In this document: positions 62,652 to 64,000 of the stretch, piece after piece | How positions within the stretch are numbered: position 1 is the stretch's first letter | Layout: each line of letters opens with the position of its first letter | NCBI RefSeq assembly: GCF_020523625.1 | Contig: NZ_JAJAQH010000001.1 | Location: 1-64,000 of the forward strand | Direction: 5' to 3' | From: Methylovorus menthalis | GTDB taxonomy: Bacteria; Pseudomonadota; Gammaproteobacteria; Burkholderiales; Methylophilaceae | Length of the DNA: 64,000 nt | Made by a program: the position numbers and the translations under genes | Notes under the pieces: generated by a model | What the model was told of the DNA's origin: nothing | What the model saw: only the letters and a program-made list of their open reading frames with translations | Databases searched by the model: none

Positions 62652-64000
62652 CTATGAAACCAATCTGGATTATTGACGACGACAAATCGATACGCTGGGT
62701 CTTTGAAAAAGCGCTGGCGCGCACCGACATGGACTTCAAGACCTTTGCCTCAGTGCCTGAGGCGCTTAATGCGCTGACACGCGAAGAACCGCAGGTGATT
62801 GTCAGCGACATTCGCATGCCTAATGGCTCCGGCCTCGACTTCCTCGATGAAGTAAAAAAACGCCTGCCTGAGATTCCCGTCATCATCATGACGGCTTACT
62901 CCGATCTTGAAAGTGCTGTTGCGGCATTTCAGGGTGGCGCTTTTGAATATCTCGCCAAGCCTTTTGATGTGGATCAGGCGATTGATATTATTCGTCGCGC
63001 CGTGGAAGAAAGCATGCGGCAAGCCACAGAAGCCGTCACGCCCGAAGCGACGCCGGAGATTATTGGCCAAGCCCCAGCCATGCAGGAAGTATTCCGCGCC
63101 ATCGGCCGCCTCAGCCGCTCCCATGCCACCGTACTTATCAACGGTGAATCTGGAACCGGCAAGGAGCTGGTTGCCAGCGCCCTGCATCGCCACAGCCCAC
63201 GAGCAGACAAACCATTTATCGCGATTAATACCGCAGCTATTCCCAAGGATCTGCTGGAGTCCGAACTGTTCGGCCATGAACGCGGCGCGTTTACCGGCGC
63301 GCAGGCAGCACGGCGCGGACGCTTTGAACAAGCAGATGGCGGTACGCTGTTTCTGGATGAAATCGGCGATATGCCTTCTGATCTGCAAACGCGCTTGCTG
63401 CGCGTATTGTGTGACGGGCAATTCTATCGCGTGGGCGGTCACCAGCCGGTGAAGGTCAACGTACGCATCATCGCAGCCACCCATCAAGATCTCGAAGAGC
63501 GGGTCAAACTGGGCTTGTTCCGTGAGGATTTGTTCCATCGCCTCAACGTCATCCGTCTGCGTCTGCCTCCACTGCGGGAACGTCGTGAAGATGTACCTCT
63601 GCTAGTCAAGCATTTCCTCCAGCAGAGCGCGCAGGAGCTGGGCGTTGAGGCCAAGCAGCCTTCGGCCAGCGCGTTGCGCTATCTTGCCACCATGGGCTGG
63701 AGTGGCAATGTGCGCCAGCTTGAAAACGTCTGCCATTGGCTAACGGTAATGGCCCCAGGGCAAAATATTGATGTAGCTGACCTGCCACCCGAACTGAAGG
63801 AAGACAGCAGCAAACCCACCACGGCCACCTCGTGGCAAGAGGCACTGGCCGCCGAAGTAATGGATGCGCTGAATCGTGGCGAACAGGAAATACTAGAAAC
63901 CCGCACCAAGGAATTCGAGAAGATCCTGATCAGCCGCGCATTGAGCCATACCAGCGGCCGCCGTATTGAAGCTGCGACCCAGCTAGGCATGGGCCGCAAT
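62652..64000 (+). CDS. glnG: Nitrogen-regulation response regulator NtrC (partial)
   Basis: Runs off the window; 449 codons seen. Receiver (IDDDKSIRWVFEKALARTDM, phospho-Asp in VIVSDIRMPNGSG), AAA+ domain with Walker A GESGTGKEL, GAFTGA loop in GHERGAFTGAQAARRGRF that contacts sigma54, Walker B GGTLFLDEIGDMP and the start of the C-terminal Fis-type helix-turn-helix. Activates glnA from the upstream NtrC sites. Confidence 0.98.

Overview
The window reads as chromosome of an obligate or near-obligate methylotroph of the Methylophilaceae (Betaproteobacteria). The main reason is a trimethylamine dehydrogenase and an ETF that I recognise as very close to the Methylophilus methylotrophus W3A1 proteins. 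The betaproteobacterial housekeeping order (FmdB-DUF502-aspS, glnA-ntrB-ntrC) and the GC-rich codon use agree. Genus is not resolved.

Layout. 1-3.9 kb: the end of an AT-rich integrated element abutting tRNA-Thr(CGT). It has a tyrosine integrase, a repressor/excisionase pair around an operator, a gene-V-like ssDNA-binding protein, and a two-gene cargo (DUF4747 protein plus a four-TM protein). It looks like a filamentous-phage-type (inovirus) prophage carrying a Rex-like exclusion cassette. 4-14.6 kb: housekeeping genes (clsB, EEP nuclease, nadA, nudB, apt, aspS, DUF502, FmdB) with an embedded TPR/OGT-like/2OG-oxygenase group. 14.7-34.9 kb: a methylated-amine island. 35-41.4 kb: a GGDEF-EAL sensor, a TctE/TctD-type two-component system, two small genes and tRNA-Asp/tRNA-Val. 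41.4-50.1 kb: a LysR regulator divergent from an SDR, an atypical alpha/beta hydrolase and a complete RND efflux system. 50.3-59.1 kb: a lipoprotein pair, ssb, a YajR-like MFS protein, uvrA, HDOD, mtgA, aroE and a rhodanese. 59.2-64 kb: sigma54-type glnA, a DUF4124 protein, ntrB and a truncated ntrC.

How the amine island works (established families plus inference). Trimethylamine is oxidised by Tmd to dimethylamine and formaldehyde. Electrons pass to EtfAB and then, probably, to a membrane Fe-S oxidoreductase of the EtfD/EMO type encoded in the same operon. Dimethylamine is then split by the oxygen-dependent DmmABC monooxygenase with the GcvT-like DmmD. An APC permease, a DMT-type transporter with two tiny translationally coupled partners, and a TorF-type porin supply uptake functions. 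Between them lies a NarX/NarL-like two-component system and a divergent PAS-only membrane sensor.

The most striking observation is that four transcription units (APC permease, tmd-etf, DMT operon, dmm-porin) each have a 16-bp NarL-style 7-2-7 inverted heptamer site upstream. In three of them a GAGAATT element follows at exactly 9 nt. With the NarL-like recognition helix of the local response regulator, this predicts a dedicated methylated-amine regulon.
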